NCBI GenBank assembly: GCA_964588495.1
Contig: CAZPPS010000039.1
Coordinates: forward strand, 1-22,175
Source of the DNA: CAVPKN01 sp964588495
GTDB taxonomy: Bacteria; Chlamydiota; Chlamydiia; Chlamydiales; JAAKFR01
Direction: 5' to 3'
Length of the DNA stretch: 22,175 bases
Shown: positions 13,741 through 22,137 of the stretch, piece by piece
Numbering within the stretch: position 1 is the first letter of the stretch
How the letters are laid out: every line of letters begins with the position of its first letter
Notes under the pieces: model-generated
The model's database searches: none
The model's input: only the letters and a program-made list of their open reading frames with translations
What the model was told of the DNA's origin: nothing
Program-made: the position numbers and the translations under genes

Positions 13741-14124
13741 TTAATCTGGTGGCAAATTTTCGATTGGTGTAAACGAAGTACCTCCGCATGTTGAACACTC
13801 GGAAGGTTTATATGAGTAATATCTTCCACAGCCACTGCACATATAAGTCGTATACAGTCCTACCGTGTACATGCCTTCACTATCACACATTAAATTTGGT
13901 AGGCTAATGAAGCCAAAATAATCGGAAACTAAGAAAATGCCCTCTGAGCCCACAAAAATCTTGTTGCCATCCACATAATATTTTCCATCATTATGGTGAA
14001 GAATGCTCGAATCGCACGACTTGTACAATTGATTTAAAAAATCTTTTTCGTGATAATCCGCTGCAAGAATTGTGGGGGTTACTGTGAAAATGAGTGTTAA
14101 AAGAGCGAGAACAAATTTTTTCAT
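13741..14124 (-). CDS. Small secreted zinc-ribbon protein
   Basis: Starting at ATG 14124 gives 127 residues with a clear signal peptide (MKKFVLALLTLIFTVTPTIL, cleavage near AA/DYHEK). The C-terminal third has a rubredoxin/zinc-ribbon knuckle pair, CSGCGRYYSYKPSECSTCGG, with four cysteines able to hold one zinc. A GAAGG ribosome site 7 bases upstream supports this start; the frame stays open to 14193 but those extra residues would bury the signal peptide. The protein should be exported to the periplasm or beyond. Zinc ribbons of this kind are usually cytoplasmic, so an exported one is unusual. Its function is unknown. Its 5' end overlaps the divergent gene at 14090. Confidence 0.6.
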   Translation of the reverse strand: MKKFVLALLTLIFTVTPTILAADYHEKDFLNQLYKSCDSSILHHNDGKYYVDGNKIFVGSEGIFLVSDYFGFISLPNLMCDSEGMYTVGLYTTYMCSGCGRYYSYKPSECSTCGGTSFTPIENLPPD

Positions 14125-15073
14125 AAAGCCTTCTTCGTTAAAAAATTTTGTTTCTGTAGCAAAAAAGATATTCTTAACAAATATTTTATTCAAAATTTTT
14201 TTAGGATGTTGTTTGCAAGCGACTGACGCATCTGCTAGTTCAGCAAATTACGAAATTTTATTTTTAGAAAATCTGATGTTACGTGATGGAGGGCTCTTTA
14301 CCCTTCTAGGTTCAAAACCGATGATCCTATTCAATGTGACAGATGATTTGGAAAGGACAGAAGAAGAGTTTGTTGAGAGTTATCGGCATGAAAAAGAAGA
14401 TTTGGAAAAAGTCAAACAAGAACTTGATAGTAATACTGTAATACCGACCTATGAAGAATTTAAACAAAAGCAACTTAGAATTCGGGAAGCACACCAGTTT
14501 CGAGAAAGGAAAAAAATATGGATGAACTGGATTTCCAGAAGAGGGATCATTTCTACTCCAGCTTACAAATTGTTTGAAAGAGGAAATGGCGATGACAAGT
14601 GGGGGGTATTTATCAATGTTGCCCAGCTTCAGTATCTTTTAAATAGGTATCAGAAGGAATTCGCACAAATTGTGAAGGTTGAGTTTGATCCTGATACAAT
14701 TGTCGATTCAATAAGTGATGAAGATAACATTTTTTGGCAAAAGGTCTTTAAAAATCATTTTTTACTGGGAATTCTGCTGGGCTATGGAGAAAAAAATGCC
14801 TATCTGTTTGACTGGGCACGCAGAAATTCTTTGCCACTTGAAACTATTGAAATTAAGCGTTTTTCCGAAATGTCAAGGCTAGCGCTTCACTCAAAAGAAA
14901 TTTTCAAAAAAACCGTTACAGTCAATGACTTAGTTATTCCATATTTTGCTTCCTTTGAAATTGCTGATCAGGAGATGGAGCGATATGTCAGGGAGAAGGA
15001 GAAAATCGTGAATTTTCTAAAAGACAAAGACCTCATCACATTTGTCTCAAAATGTTTGGAATTGACTCATTAA
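14090..15073 (+). CDS. Unknown protein with N-terminal hydrophobic segment
   Basis: From ATG 14090 this encodes 327 residues. A long basic N-terminus leads into a hydrophobic stretch (IFLTNILFKIFLGCCLQATD), which may be a signal or lipoprotein-type peptide (LGCC), then a soluble, helix-rich, charged body. A conspicuous segment is NLMLRDGGLFTLLGSKPMIL near residues 65-85, followed by an acidic coil (EEEFVESYRHEKEDLEKVKQ). I do not know its function. Later starts exist, such as ATG 14276, but would remove the hydrophobic segment. The start is uncertain because the first 35 bases lie antisense to the start of the gene ending at 13741. It begins a plus-strand run with short gaps to the next two genes. 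Confidence 0.6.
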   Translation: MSVKRARTNFFIKPSSLKNFVSVAKKIFLTNILFKIFLGCCLQATDASASSANYEILFLENLMLRDGGLFTLLGSKPMILFNVTDDLERTEEEFVESYRHEKEDLEKVKQELDSNTVIPTYEEFKQKQLRIREAHQFRERKKIWMNWISRRGIISTPAYKLFERGNGDDKWGVFINVAQLQYLLNRYQKEFAQIVKVEFDPDTIVDSISDEDNIFWQKVFKNHFLLGILLGYGEKNAYLFDWARRNSLPLETIEIKRFSEMSRLALHSKEIFKKTVTVNDLVIPYFASFEIADQEMERYVREKEKIVNFLKDKDLITFVSKCLELTH

Positions 15074-15103
15074 TACAGAGCTTTTAATCTAAAAAAAGTG
15101 AAA

Positions 15104-15700
15104 ATGCAAGACAATGAACTGAAACTTAATCCGGTTATAAGTGGCTTGTACGCTTCATTTGGCCTATTTCCACACCTAATTTTTTTGCTGGTCATTTTTT
15201 TTTTTAAGATGCCAGCCCCCTTAAGCTTTTTGATAATAATGCATATCGCTGCCATGTTATTGGGGGATTACTTGCTCTACAATAGGTTGGAGATCAATAT
15301 TTCTTTCATTAGCTGGATGAAAAAGGCTTTTTCTCCTCGTGAATTCTATCTTTGGGCATATGTTGCCGAAGTCTTATTTGATGGCATATTCCTTTTATTC
15401 GCAGTTAAATTCTGCTGGAACCCGCTGCATTATTTTATGATTTTGCTTGGGTGCAGATTTTTTGCCGCCCCTATCCAGGTATACCTGTCATATGTTTTAC
15501 TATCGAAAATACAGGCTTTTGCCTTAGCTTTTGGGACATCAATCTTGTTAACTCTCTTTTTGGAAAACCCAGATACGTTCCTATACTGCATTATCCTTAA
15601 AGGGCTGTTAAGCAATGGCATTGCTGTGTCAAGATCGCAATATGACGATGAGTATTTTGAGGATGTAGATTTAAAAAACAAACGGTTTCATGAGGTGTAA
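15104..15700 (+). CDS. Unknown polytopic inner-membrane protein
   Basis: About 198 residues from ATG 15104, with six or so hydrophobic segments (for example FGLFPHLIFLLVIFFF, LSFLIIMHIAAMLLG, VLFDGIFLLFAVKF, FALAFGTSILLTLF) and an acidic/basic cytoplasmic-looking tail (YDDEYFEDVDLKNKRFHEV). No family recognised. It sits 30 bases after the preceding gene and 11 before the transporter-methyltransferase gene, so the three are probably co-transcribed. It may be a membrane partner of the fusion protein. GTG 15098 is an alternative start. Confidence 0.6.
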   Translation: MQDNELKLNPVISGLYASFGLFPHLIFLLVIFFFKMPAPLSFLIIMHIAAMLLGDYLLYNRLEINISFISWMKKAFSPREFYLWAYVAEVLFDGIFLLFAVKFCWNPLHYFMILLGCRFFAAPIQVYLSYVLLSKIQAFALAFGTSILLTLFLENPDTFLYCIILKGLLSNGIAVSRSQYDDEYFEDVDLKNKRFHEV

Positions 15701-15711
15701 GATTAGAAAGT

Positions 15712-17733
15712 ATGTTTGAAACGGGAAGCAAAAATGCGAATACATCAAGTGTTAAAAATTTCTTGATCTATGCTAAAAATCATCGAATACCTATTCACGC
15801 AGAAACAAGAAAGATTGGCATAGTAGCCACCCTTATTGGCTGGGCGTGTATTTCATATGTTGAGGTCGCACTTCCAGCTCCCAAAGAGAGTTTCACCTTT
15901 ATTTTCAACTTTTTGTTTGGTTTTTTGGGTGGAACAGTGTGCCTTTTTTTTGCTTCTCTTTTTTTGGGCAAGAGTTTTCTGACAATCAAAAATTCTACCG
16001 AAAGCAAAATTGAAGACCAAACTCAACAAATCACACATCTTAGTGCTTCCGAGAGATGGCGCCTGATTTTTTGGAGGGGATTAATTGCTATCCTGGGTTA
16101 TCTATTATTCAGTTGGTCGAAATCTAATACTAAAGTGATAGATAATTCCGCTGCTTTTGGTACTGACGCTATCATGTATGCCTTAATTATGAAATATATT
16201 CTAAAAATAAAAGTAAGCTCCAGTCAGTGGGCAGTTCTTGGAATTATTTTTTTAGGTGTATGTTTTATGGTGTCTTTTGATCTCTTTGGAGAGGGTCCAA
16301 TAGGTCGCAATATCTTATCTTTAACCGTTGCACTTATAAGCGCTGCTTGCTTAGCTATAATAATCTTGCTTAACACAGTCATTATTCAACATGATCCCCC
16401 ATTAAGGGTTGCCTTCTATCAATGCTTAATTGGATTTATCATAGCGGCCCTTTTTGCAGGCATCTGGCTTGCATTTGATCCATCTGCACTATTGCTGATC
16501 AACAAAAATTTGATAGTGAGTTCCTTGATATCAGGAGTGACTTACGCTATTGCACTTATTTTTTTCTTTAACGCATTTTTGTATACCGAAGCTTTCCTTA
16601 TTGTGATCATGGGCTATTCTGTATTTCCTTTTGTTATGCTGTTTTCATGGATTGATGGTCAGGAAATTAGTGTACTAGATTTTATCGGTTCAACCTTAAT
16701 TACCATAGGAAGCCTTTTTTCTGTATTGCTGCAGCTTAAAGAAGATAAAGAAAATATTCACGCTAGCGTCGCTGGATACCCAGTCTACCTTTCGACTCTG
16801 AAGGAAAAATTTAGAGCTTTAAAAAAAGATTTTTTAAGAGGAAGGCTTGGTTCATTGGAATACATGGCTCAAAGACATGAATTTAACAAATTACTTTTCG
16901 AATACGCACACGAAATTAAAACATCAGAAATAGAAAAAATTGAAATAGAAAAAGGAGAAGTTATATTTTTATTGAAACCTTTTTCTTTCAAAATGTTATC
17001 TGATGGAGGATGTAGGTCTGCGCCTTTGGAAATTCTTAACTTTGGATCATACGAAAAAAAAGAGTCTTTCTTTGTTTTACAGATGGTGAGTGATGGAGAT
17101 ACTGTTCTTGATATAGGTGCCAATGTTGGCTGGTACTCAATTCAATTGGCTAAGAAATTTAAAAATGCTGTTATTCATGCTTTTGAACCTATTCCGCAAA
17201 CTTTTTTAATCTTAGAAAAGAATATCAAACTAAATGATGTAAAAAATATTACTCTACACCAGTTGGCGCTAGGGGCTCAAGCAGGTCAAACTAATTTTTA
17301 TTATTTTCAAGGTGGTTCAGCAGTCGCTTCTAGAGTCAACTTGTTAGATCACAAAACAGCGATAAAAGTCGAATGTGAGATTTCTACACTTGATTTGTTT
17401 GTTGAAAATTTAGATTTAAGCAAGGTGGATTTTATTAAATGTGACGTTGAGGGATCAGAGTTAGATCTAATAAAAGGAGGGCGTCAAACTATAGATAAAT
17501 TTTCTCCTATCATTTACATCGAATTATTTCATGGGTGGTGCGAAAGATTTGGGTATGTTCCAAATGATGTATTGCGTTTTCTTAAAGATCTGGACTATCA
17601 ATGTTTTGAAATTCATGAAAATTTCCTAAAAAAAATAGACAGTATAGAAGAAACTACTAACAATTATAATTTCTTTTTCATGAGTCAAAAAAAACATGCT
17701 GCCTTGATCGCTAAATTTAGCGAAACTGGTTGA
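15712..17733 (+). CDS. DMT/EamA-type transporter fused to an FkbM-family methyltransferase
   Basis: This 673-residue protein has two parts. Residues about 36-341 form roughly ten membrane helices with the spacing of the drug/metabolite transporter (EamA) superfamily, for example AAFGTDAIMYALIMKYILKI, WAVLGIIFLGVCFMVSF and the ending FIGSTLITIGSLFSVLLQLK. Residues about 345-415 are a charged helical linker. Residues about 420-655 are an FkbM-type SAM-dependent methyltransferase, with SAM motif TVLDIGANVGWYS (464-476), acidic FEP (491-493), DFIKCDVEGSELDLIKGG (573-590) and PIIYIELFHGW (599-609). Both parts look intact and there is no internal stop. FkbM enzymes O-methylate sugars or small molecules. 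Known SAM importers of Rickettsia and Chlamydia belong to the DMT superfamily, so this one might feed SAM to its own enzyme; that is inference. Confidence 0.85.
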   Translation: MFETGSKNANTSSVKNFLIYAKNHRIPIHAETRKIGIVATLIGWACISYVEVALPAPKESFTFIFNFLFGFLGGTVCLFFASLFLGKSFLTIKNSTESKIEDQTQQITHLSASERWRLIFWRGLIAILGYLLFSWSKSNTKVIDNSAAFGTDAIMYALIMKYILKIKVSSSQWAVLGIIFLGVCFMVSFDLFGEGPIGRNILSLTVALISAACLAIIILLNTVIIQHDPPLRVAFYQCLIGFIIAALFAGIWLAFDPSALLLINKNLIVSSLISGVTYAIALIFFFNAFLYTEAFLIVIMGYSVFPFVMLFSWIDGQEISVLDFIGSTLITIGSLFSVLLQLKEDKENIHASVAGYPVYLSTLKEKFRALKKDFLRGRLGSLEYMAQRHEFNKLLFEYAHEIKTSEIEKIEIEKGEVIFLLKPFSFKMLSDGGCRSAPLEILNFGSYEKKESFFVLQMVSDGDTVLDIGANVGWYSIQLAKKFKNAVIHAFEPIPQTFLILEKNIKLNDVKNITLHQLALGAQAGQTNFYYFQGGSAVASRVNLLDHKTAIKVECEISTLDLFVENLDLSKVDFIKCDVEGSELDLIKGGRQTIDKFSPIIYIELFHGWCERFGYVPNDVLRFLKDLDYQCFEIHENFLKKIDSIEETTNNYNFFFMSQKKHAALIAKFSETG

Positions 17734-17768
17734 GTGAAGATAATTTGCAATTTCTTTATGAAATGGTC

Positions 17769-18998
17769 TCAACGAGTTAATATTGCATCTTTTTTCAAAT
17801 GTCTAGAATAAGGGAAATCGAATAGAGTTTTATTTTTTACTAGCTGAAAATTTTTAACGATAGACTGCTGCAGGCGCTCATTAAGAGGGATCAGCCTATT
17901 TGGAAAGTCATTAATAAAAGCACTTAAGATAGCAGCACACAGAAGTGATCTTGTCAATTGAAAGACTGGGGGGTCTGTAACAGATGCATCTTTCCCAAAA
18001 TTAACAGGAAATCCGCAATTGATAATTTTAATTCCGTCTATTTCAAAATCATCATGACAGTCTAAATGTCCAACATGTCTCTTTTGAAATTCGAAAGCCG
18101 AAAACTCTCGATCCGAAGAGGATGCACTTATAAGCATGACACCTTTTTTTAATAAATTCGTATCACTGTATTTTAGAAAAGGTTTGCCTGTACAACCTAT
18201 AATTAAGTCGTAATTAGATAATGTTTGTTTTAAGTTCTTATGCTGAATAGTTGATTTTGAGGGATCGGTATCAAAACAGTCTACAGAGAAGTCGTGCTTA
18301 AAAAAATTGAACATTGCCTTGCCAATGGCCCCATTGCCAACTATTAACATCCTTTCACTGGAAGGATGTTTTTTTGCAAATTTCGCATAGAGTTGTTGCG
18401 CTAATGTTGTGGCTATGAGTGGAGATTCATATTGGATTTTTGCCTTAGATCTGGCAACGTTCACGACAGGAAAACTAAGTTTTATCTGTTTAAGTTCTTC
18501 ATAGCCTGCAGTAGTTTGCTCTACTCCAATCATATTTAGTGTTTCACTTCCAAATGACTCCATAACAATTTTGATGAATTTACCACCATCATCAAGGATG
18601 ATAATTTTTTTAAATTTGTTTTTTGAATTGAATAGATCGTCTTTTATTTTTCTAATAAAAAGACATATATTGCTTTTATATGCTTCATCAAATGAAATGC
18701 CTTTTTCAAAAGCAAGGCTTGAAGGACAAACAGTTATTCCCAATTTCAACATATGTTCAAATGTGCATTGATCTGTCGAATAGCATTTGCCAATCAGAAA
18801 AACATTTTTTGGATCAAGACCTCTTGAAAAAAAGGAAAAAAACATCTGTAAAGTTGTAGGAAGAATATGTTGTGCACCTATGATACATGTATTTTCGAAG
18901 GTTGCATCTTGAAAAAGATCAAAAACTGCCTCCACCATTGGCAGATTCGATGCATTTATTGTTTGCAGATCTGGTTGAATTAAAGAAGACATCGACAT
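17769..18998 (-). CDS. S-adenosylhomocysteine hydrolase-like protein, atypical active site
   Basis: The 409-residue protein follows the SAHH layout. It has CIIGAQHILPTT (38-49; SAHH has IGAQHM), IILDDGGKF (133-141), GVEQTTAGYEELKQ (158-171; SAHH E-E-T-T-T-G), PVVNVARSKAKIQYES (177-192), a Rossmann NAD site LIVGNGAIGKAMF (218-230), IIGCTGKP (266-273), VGHLD (309-313) and PVNFG...PPVFQLTRSLL. By eye, SAHH Lys186 is retained (K187), but Asp190 is Glu, Asn191 is Ser and Asn181 is Ala, and the SAHH C-terminal tail is not obvious. It may therefore hydrolyse a related nucleoside or have lost hydrolysis. It faces the methyltransferase fusion 35 bases away. SAHH normally removes the SAH made by methyltransferases. 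Fold is well supported, reaction is not. Confidence 0.75.
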   Translation of the reverse strand: MSMSSLIQPDLQTINASNLPMVEAVFDLFQDATFENTCIIGAQHILPTTLQMFFSFFSRGLDPKNVFLIGKCYSTDQCTFEHMLKLGITVCPSSLAFEKGISFDEAYKSNICLFIRKIKDDLFNSKNKFKKIIILDDGGKFIKIVMESFGSETLNMIGVEQTTAGYEELKQIKLSFPVVNVARSKAKIQYESPLIATTLAQQLYAKFAKKHPSSERMLIVGNGAIGKAMFNFFKHDFSVDCFDTDPSKSTIQHKNLKQTLSNYDLIIGCTGKPFLKYSDTNLLKKGVMLISASSSDREFSAFEFQKRHVGHLDCHDDFEIDGIKIINCGFPVNFGKDASVTDPPVFQLTRSLLCAAILSAFINDFPNRLIPLNERLQQSIVKNFQLVKNKTLFDFPYSRHLKKDAILTR

Positions 18999-19308
18999 AA
19001 AAATGAACCTAATTTTATGTTATATGATAATAAGAATCAGTTTACTAAGAACTAAATATTTTTACATCCAGCCAGCTGTATTTTTTTCTTCGTAACTGCA
19101 TTTATAATATTATTTTTTGCAAAAAAGTCAAGGGTTGAAATTATAAATCACGTATTATCCTATCAAACCCATCCTTTCAAAATTTGGATTATTTAAATTT
19201 TCTATTTTAATTATAAACGCAATAAATATTTATAATTATTTTTTAAGATTAAATCAGAACTTTAGTTTCAAATACAAAACAAAACTGTACTATCAATAAA
19301 AACAAATT
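18999..19308. other. AT-rich intergenic region without a visible gene
   Basis: These 310 bases separate the minus-strand SAHH-like gene from the end of the next minus-strand gene. They are very AT-rich with T- and A-runs and no open frame of useful size. They should hold the promoter of the SAHH-like gene and the 3' end of the 19309-20778 gene, but no clear hexamer pair or hairpin stands out. The AGGT at about 19010 is a weak ribosome site for the start at 18998. Confidence 0.4.
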
Positions 19309-20778
19309 TCATGAATTTATCTGGAGGTTTTCTGCATAGGAGCGAAGCTCGTCCGTGCTCACATTCATTCGATCTAAAAAGCTGGTTTGGTCAGAGTTTC
19401 CTAGATACAAGAGGTATTTAATAAAATCTTGCGTTGGACTTTTGGCAATTAGTGTAGCCAGTTTTTGAAACTCTTCGTTGATTCTTAGAACTTCTAGCTC
19501 TTCTTCAGTACCTTGTGTGATTTTTAGGGTTACAATTTCATCGATAATATCGAGAGTCGAAGTGAACAAAAGTACAAATAGAGAAGCACACATTGTTTTT
19601 TGAAAAAAATGATGTTTAACTTCAGTCTGATTGTAGAAGTCTCCCCAGATAATATAGGTTGGCCCTAAAGCGGTGAAGTCGATGAGCAAACCCAAGGCGG
19701 TTAAAGTAAAGGAGAGTGCAGGCTTCAATTGCCATCCAAGATTGCGAATTTCTTTTCCGGTCGCAAAATTGCCAACAAGATTGAAGACTCCTCTTGTAGT
19801 GAAAACAATGGATTTGCCAAATAAATAAGCCGTTGACCCCACAGCAAGTATTGCAAATACGACCCCTGCGACTTCATTGTCCCATAGCTCTTTTTTGGTG
19901 AGAGTGTAGGTGTACTCGCCAGAGGCATAACCAAAAATTCCCGCAAGTGCTCCTCCTATGACAAGTCCAGTATAGTTGCAGATCCCCCGCACAATTTTCT
20001 TTCCACAGCTAACCGGCAAAAATTCACAACTCAACATGGCCTGCATGTACCTACGAGTTTTATCTGTTGGTGAATCAATCTTAGAAATTTCATTTTTTTG
20101 TTGAATGAAAAGCTTTTTTTGATCCCAACTTTTTTGGATAAAGGAGTCTTGTGCTTCCTTAATCAAAGCAATCATTTTTGTACGAATCTGTGTTATTTCG
20201 GATCTCACACTTTTTTGTGCTGTTCGCCTTATCTGCTCAATTGAAAGTTGAAGGGATCGCACAGGGATTAAAGCTCCAGCCACTAAAAGAACAACTCCAG
20301 CTACAACTCGATATTTTGTCGCATTGTAATCAACGCCTGCCAAAGCTATAGGTAGCTGTGAAGACAGCGCAATTAGAGATGCGATAGAAATGATAACCAC
20401 GGTTCTACATGTTTTTTTAGCTCCAGCTGATTTGGCTCTTAACAATTCCATTTCTGGTTTCGTCATTGGGCCCAGTAAATCGTCAACAGTGCCTGCTGCA
20501 GCCCAATATTCTAAAATAAAAAAACCAGAACTATTTCCAGCAATTGAAATAGGCCCCAATACTGGTCCTAGCCTCAGGGAAATCGGAGCAAAAGGAACTT
20601 TAGCAACTGCGGATATTACTGTGCTTGCAGCTTTTAATACATAACGTGGGATCTTGTAAGGATCCTCTTGTGGATACTGCTCGCAAATTGCCAGAACGCA
20701 ATTATTGAATTTTTCTGCAGAGTTTTTTGAATTGTCATTGACAACACCAGTAGATTCTCTTAGTTCGATGACTGACAT
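19309..20778 (-). CDS. Unknown multi-helix membrane protein
   Basis: The 489-residue protein has about seven hydrophobic segments, among them VVIISIASLIALSSQLPIAL, YRVVAGVVLLVAGALIPV, LVIGGALAGIFGYASG, AGVVFAILAVGSTAYLFGKS and MCASLFVLLFTSTLDII. A long charged helical region lies between them (about 190-245). There is no signal peptide and no recognised catalytic motif. The C-terminal ~90 residues are soluble and acidic. Proteins of this type (several helix pairs around a cytosolic coil, hydrophilic ends) occur among lineage-specific and secreted inclusion-membrane-type proteins of intracellular bacteria, but I cannot assign it to one. The ATG at 20778 lacks a clear ribosome site. The 198 bases to the divergent gene at 20977 show nothing else. 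Confidence 0.6.
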   Translation of the reverse strand: MSVIELRESTGVVNDNSKNSAEKFNNCVLAICEQYPQEDPYKIPRYVLKAASTVISAVAKVPFAPISLRLGPVLGPISIAGNSSGFFILEYWAAAGTVDDLLGPMTKPEMELLRAKSAGAKKTCRTVVIISIASLIALSSQLPIALAGVDYNATKYRVVAGVVLLVAGALIPVRSLQLSIEQIRRTAQKSVRSEITQIRTKMIALIKEAQDSFIQKSWDQKKLFIQQKNEISKIDSPTDKTRRYMQAMLSCEFLPVSCGKKIVRGICNYTGLVIGGALAGIFGYASGEYTYTLTKKELWDNEVAGVVFAILAVGSTAYLFGKSIVFTTRGVFNLVGNFATGKEIRNLGWQLKPALSFTLTALGLLIDFTALGPTYIIWGDFYNQTEVKHHFFQKTMCASLFVLLFTSTLDIIDEIVTLKITQGTEEELEVLRINEEFQKLATLIAKSPTQDFIKYLLYLGNSDQTSFLDRMNVSTDELRSYAENLQINS

Positions 20779-20976
20779 GTTTTTAAATCGATTAAATTAG
20801 TTTGAAAAAGTTTATCAGATCGCGCGAAATCTTAAAATATATTCCTTGGATACCACCCCGATTAAGAGTTATTGCCTCTAAAGACCGTTTTAGGTAAAAA
20901 TGTATCAAAGAAATCTTTCAGGCATATTTTCTGCTCTGACTCTTATTTGTTTTTGAAAAAATATTATTAGATAGTT

Positions 20977-21942
20977 TTGAGATATATATTTATTGTGATT
21001 TTTAGTTTGGTTTTAGTTGGGGTTTCTTCTCAAATGTTTGCAGAAATGGAGAAAAAAAATTGCAACCCAAAGAGCTATAAACAATGGTTTACAGGACCAC
21101 TTTTCACACCTAACGCGATAACCCTCGAACCTGGACATCCAGGCATTGAGCCAATTGTTATTTTCACCAATTTTTATGGCAAGTATGACGCTAATGGGCA
21201 CCTGCGTCATACTCCAAAAATGACCAATATTCTGCCTTGTGTCGATTGTCAAGGGGGGATTACAGAAAGGATAGGAGTTGAAGTTATAGCTTTTGTGGCT
21301 CAAAACTTTTCTCGAAATGTATCGTCGACCAATTTTAAAGATTCAATTCTGCGAGTGGGTTATCAAATTTCAAATGATATTAAACACACTTGGATTCCTG
21401 ATTTTAGAATTGTTGTCCAAGAAACTTTGCCGACAGGAAAATATCAGAAACTCAAACTGCAAAAATTCGGGACGGACTGTTCGGGACAAGGCGTCTTTCA
21501 AACGGGGCTTTATTTAGTAACACAAAAACTGTTTTTTGCTGATTCATGTCATCCCTTGAGACTGCGAGGCGTTGCTGGCTATTTTTTTCAATCTTCCAGG
21601 AAGGTAAAAGGGCTAAATTTTTACGGTGGAGGTATCAATACAAACGGTATAGTGCATCCTGGCAACTACATGACTTTCTTTTTACTTAGTGAATATGCCT
21701 TAACAAGGAAATGGGCCCTTGCTTGCGAATTAAATTACCAACGGGGAAAAGCGGGAAGGTATTCATGGAAATCTGGTCAACAATGCGCGCTACCCTCCTA
21801 TAACCAATTTACCATTTATCCAGAAATTCAACATACCCTTAGTAAAAACACTGCTCTTGTATTTGGTGGTGCGTTTACTGCATCGGGAAAAAATTCTAAT
21901 GCTTATTACAGCCTTGCTTGGGCCTACCTTTATATTTTTTAG
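20977..21942 (+). CDS. Predicted outer-membrane beta-barrel protein
   Basis: Read from a TTG start at 20977, the 321-residue protein has a signal peptide (MRYIFIVIFSLVLVGVSSQM, cleavage near FAE). An N-terminal segment follows (FTGPLFTPNAITLEPGHPGI) and then alternating hydrophobic/polar strands, such as HTWIPDFRIVVQETLPTGKY, GVFQTGLYLVTQKLFF, LSEYALTRKWALACELNYQRG and ALVFGGAFTASG. It ends in YYSLAWAYLYIF with a terminal Phe, the usual outer-membrane sorting signal. The pattern fits transporter-like outer-membrane proteins (the phenol-degradation MetA type). The substrate is unknown. ATG is absent near the signal peptide start, which supports the TTG. It is the last intact gene in the window. 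Confidence 0.7.
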   Translation: MRYIFIVIFSLVLVGVSSQMFAEMEKKNCNPKSYKQWFTGPLFTPNAITLEPGHPGIEPIVIFTNFYGKYDANGHLRHTPKMTNILPCVDCQGGITERIGVEVIAFVAQNFSRNVSSTNFKDSILRVGYQISNDIKHTWIPDFRIVVQETLPTGKYQKLKLQKFGTDCSGQGVFQTGLYLVTQKLFFADSCHPLRLRGVAGYFFQSSRKVKGLNFYGGGINTNGIVHPGNYMTFFLLSEYALTRKWALACELNYQRGKAGRYSWKSGQQCALPSYNQFTIYPEIQHTLSKNTALVFGGAFTASGKNSNAYYSLAWAYLYIF

Positions 21943-22038
21943 ATAACGATGTAGCGTAGTAGGGGTCAGATTCCCGTGCCTGGGAAAAAAATTATATCTA
22001 AGATGCAGTCCTAACCCAACGGTAATTTTAACGCCAAG

Positions 22039-22137
22039 TTACCTACACCCTCCTTGCAGCAAAATATCACTTGGGCGAGCATCCACAGCAAACCAGTTGG
22101 CGGTAGGATCAGGGCCACCAGTGACCTTGCCCCCGAT
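22039..22137 (-). pseudogene. Possible remnant of a coding sequence at the right edge
   Basis: On the minus strand 22137-22039 reads IGGKVTGGPDPTANWFAVDA then RPSDILLQGGCR and stop, preceded in frame by a TAA. This 233-base end of the window (21943-22175) looks more GC-rich than its neighbours and contains GTAGGGGTCAGATTCCCG near 21957. It could be a decayed gene or mobile-element end, but I cannot identify a parent, and no terminal repeats are visible inside the window. Confidence 0.2.

Noticed and set aside
17708..17723. 16-bp perfect palindrome TCGCTAAATTTAGCGA as a terminator
   Set aside because: It has no loop or T-run and lies inside the last codons of the fusion gene; most likely chance or a minor protein site.
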